DNA of 6,508 nt from Vulcanimicrobiota bacterium. Lineage in GTDB: Bacteria > Vulcanimicrobiota > Vulcanimicrobiia > Vulcanimicrobiales > Vulcanimicrobiaceae. Shown here piece by piece: positions 5,052-6,508 of the stretch. The DNA lies in contig JAFAMK010000086.1 in assembly GCA_019233415.1 (NCBI GenBank), positions 1 to 6,508 on the forward strand, in the 5' to 3' direction. Position numbers and translations under genes: made by a program. The notes beneath the pieces were generated by a model. The model searched no databases and was not told where the DNA came from. It saw nothing but the letters and a program-made list of their open reading frames with translations. Positions within the stretch are counted from its first letter, which is position 1. Every line of letters begins with the position of its first letter.

Positions 5052-6505
5052 TAGTCGGCGGGCCCTGAGTCCAGCCCGAGCTGGAAGAAGAATGAAACGT
5101 TGACGTGCAGCGTGGCGACGGGCTGATACGCCGGCGGCGTCTGCGTGAAGTCGAAACAGTCGGAGAGGTCGTCGGCGCGCACGTCGGTCGTGCCGAGCGA
5201 CGGAATCCCGAGCGTGCGTTCCGTGAACTTCAAGAGCGAGCCGAACTCGTGCTGCACGTGCGAGACGTAGCCATGCCGCGCCCACTTCGAGATGACGAGC
5301 AGCGGCACGCGGAAGCCGAGCCCGTCGCCGTCGAGCTGCTGCGGGTTGACGTGGTCGTACCAGCCGCCGTGATCGTCCCACGTCACCAGCAGCGCGGTGT
5401 CGTCCCAATACTTTGAATTTGCGAGCTGGTTGGCGAGCAGCGCGACGTAGTCGGGGCCGAGGTTCGTCGTCGCCTGCGCGTGATCGGTCGCGATCACCGG
5501 CGGGTTGACCCACGCGACGTCCGGCAGCGTGCCCTGCTGCAGATCGGTGAAGACGCGCCAGCCCGGGCCGACGACGCGGTTCGTCCAGTCGGGGCCGAAG
5601 CGAACGTGGCGGATCGCGTCGTACGGCAGCGTCGCGGCCGCGGTCTTCATTCCCGTTACGCGGTAGTCGAGCAGAAACGTGTAGTAGAGCCACTGTTTCC
5701 CGGCGGTCTCGACCGCGTCGCCGAGCGTCGTCGTGTCGAAGCACGGAAACTCGTTGCCGGTCTCGTTCGACGGCATCGCGTCGTCGTGCGTCGGCACCGT
5801 CGTGCCGGCCGGCGCGTCGCAGCCCCAGATCAGCGGGTTCGTCGGATCGTCGGTCTCGTGGTGCGACGTCCCCGCGATCAGGAAGAGATGGCCGGGATAG
5901 CTCGGCCCCGTCTGCGTCGCGAACATGCGGTCCGCGAGCGTGAAGCGCGACGCGATGTCCCAGTACGGCTGCGTCTCCGCGCGCGGCACGTAGCCGTACG
6001 GATAGAGCGGATCGACCGGCGCGCCGAAACAGTTGGCCGGCGTCGTATCGAACCCGTCCATCTTGCCGCCGTCCCAATCTTTGACCCACGCTTCGTGCGA
6101 ATGATCGGGATCGCACGGCGCCTCGAACGGCGTCGGCCGCAGCGCCACCGTCGCGCCCAAGTGCGTCTGCCCGCTCGCAACGCTGTCGGCGCCGGGATAG
6201 CCGTTGAAGAGGTTGTCGAACGTGCCGTTCTCCATGATCACGACGATCACGTGACGGATCTTGCCGCCGCCGAGCAGCGAGGAGTTCGGTGTCGGCGCCG
6301 CGGTCGGCGTCGCGCCCGGCGCGGGCGTCGCAACGCCGGCCGGCGGATTCGCCGGCGCGCCCGGGATCGGCGTCGAGGTCGCCGGAGCCGTTCCGGGTGT
6401 GCCCGTGCCGGGCACGATCGCGGTGTTTGCGGAGCCTGCGGTACCCGCGCCGCCCGCGCATCCTGCAAGCAACGCGGCGCACGTGACAAGAGCAAAGAGA
6501 CGCAC
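5048..6505 (-). CDS. Phosphoesterase family lipoprotein (phospholipase C / acid phosphatase AcpA-like)
   Basis: 485 residues. Residues 1-16 (MRLFALVTCAALLAGC) are a lipoprotein signal peptide with lipobox LAGC, lipid-anchored at Cys16. Residues 17-78 form a Gly/Ala/Pro/Thr-rich linker. The catalytic domain begins with IRHVIVVIMENGTFDNLF (83-100), the family's EN-x-[ST]-FD block (E92, N93). Next come GPSYPGHLFLIAG (200-212), in which Ser202 is at the position of the Ser/Thr nucleophile, and VTWDDHGGWYDHV (374-386), whose D377 and D378 are the likely metal ligands by comparison with AcpA. HEFGSLLKFTERTLGIPSLGTTD (419-441) and DLSDCFDF (446-453) close the domain. It should cleave phospholipids or phosphomonoesters outside the cytoplasm. 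The start is GTG 6505, only three bases from the window edge; its ribosome site is not visible and the short signal peptide allows a start further upstream. It has no transcription terminator before arsR that I can see. Confidence 0.92.
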   Translation of the reverse strand: MRLFALVTCAALLAGCAGGAGTAGSANTAIVPGTGTPGTAPATSTPIPGAPANPPAGVATPAPGATPTAAPTPNSSLLGGGKIRHVIVVIMENGTFDNLFNGYPGADSVASGQTHLGATVALRPTPFEAPCDPDHSHEAWVKDWDGGKMDGFDTTPANCFGAPVDPLYPYGYVPRAETQPYWDIASRFTLADRMFATQTGPSYPGHLFLIAGTSHHETDDPTNPLIWGCDAPAGTTVPTHDDAMPSNETGNEFPCFDTTTLGDAVETAGKQWLYYTFLLDYRVTGMKTAAATLPYDAIRHVRFGPDWTNRVVGPGWRVFTDLQQGTLPDVAWVNPPVIATDHAQATTNLGPDYVALLANQLANSKYWDDTALLVTWDDHGGWYDHVNPQQLDGDGLGFRVPLLVISKWARHGYVSHVQHEFGSLLKFTERTLGIPSLGTTDVRADDLSDCFDFTQTPPAYQPVATLHVNVSFFFQLGLDSGPADY

Positions 6506-6508
6506 GGC

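Noticed and set aside
5045..5052. CTGTCAAT as a Pho box half-site near the phosphoesterase gene
   Set aside because: Only one half-site is present, on the plus strand at the 3' end of the gene; no second repeat at the usual spacing.
5037..6482. A 481-codon minus-strand frame overlapping the lipoprotein gene, and similar minus-strand frames at 389-1552 and 3596-4306
   Set aside because: The products are dominated by Arg, Ala and Asp without family motifs, and the alternative frame in each case encodes a clear family protein.

Overview
The window is GC-rich bacterial DNA in which every supportable gene lies on the minus strand, so it reads from the right end to the left. It is compact: no gap between genes exceeds 71 bases and two gene pairs overlap. 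The taxon cannot be fixed from the sequence alone. High GC, GTG starts, a lipoprotein with a Pro/Thr/Ala-rich linker, and an ArsR-SRPBCC-DUF899-DUF2182 set fit a soil or environmental bacterium. Candidatus Eremiobacterota, an actinobacterium or a proteobacterium are all possible; I lean weakly to the first.

Layout in transcription order. (1) 6505-5048: a phospholipase C/AcpA-type phosphoesterase predicted to be an exported lipoprotein. (2) 5051-4999: a promoter with a perfect TTGACA -35 box that shares bases with the stop codon of gene 1, followed by clustered GGGCCT/TAGGC inverted repeats that look like an ArsR operator. (3) 4981-4658: a cysteine-free ArsR-type repressor. (4) 4686-4213: an SRPBCC/AHSA1 protein whose real start is a GTG inside the arsR 3' end, marked by a strong Shine-Dalgarno sequence. 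(5) 4173-3445: a DUF899 thioredoxin-like protein. (6) 3424-2777: a DUF2182 polytopic membrane protein with a Met-rich N-terminus. (7, 8) 2705-1563 and 1524-343: a tandem pair of paralogous metallophosphoesterases with purple-acid-phosphatase-like motifs. (9) 352-1: a VOC (glyoxalase/dioxygenase superfamily) protein cut by the window edge.

Functionally the window divides into two themes. Genes 3-6 and perhaps 9 resemble the small accessory sets built around ArsR-SRPBCC pairs that are common in soil bacteria; substrates and signals for these sets are largely unknown. Genes 1, 7 and 8 are phosphoester hydrolases with signs of export, which suggests extracytoplasmic phosphate or phospholipid turnover. 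Tight same-strand spacing allows one transcript from the arsR promoter through to the VOC gene, but the 71-base gap with a dispersed-repeat-like sequence (2706-2776) could be a break. No RNA gene, insertion sequence, CRISPR array or convincing terminator was seen. Nothing here is clearly a new system. The most unusual items are the ten-cysteine phosphatase pair with very short leaders and the dense arsR control region.
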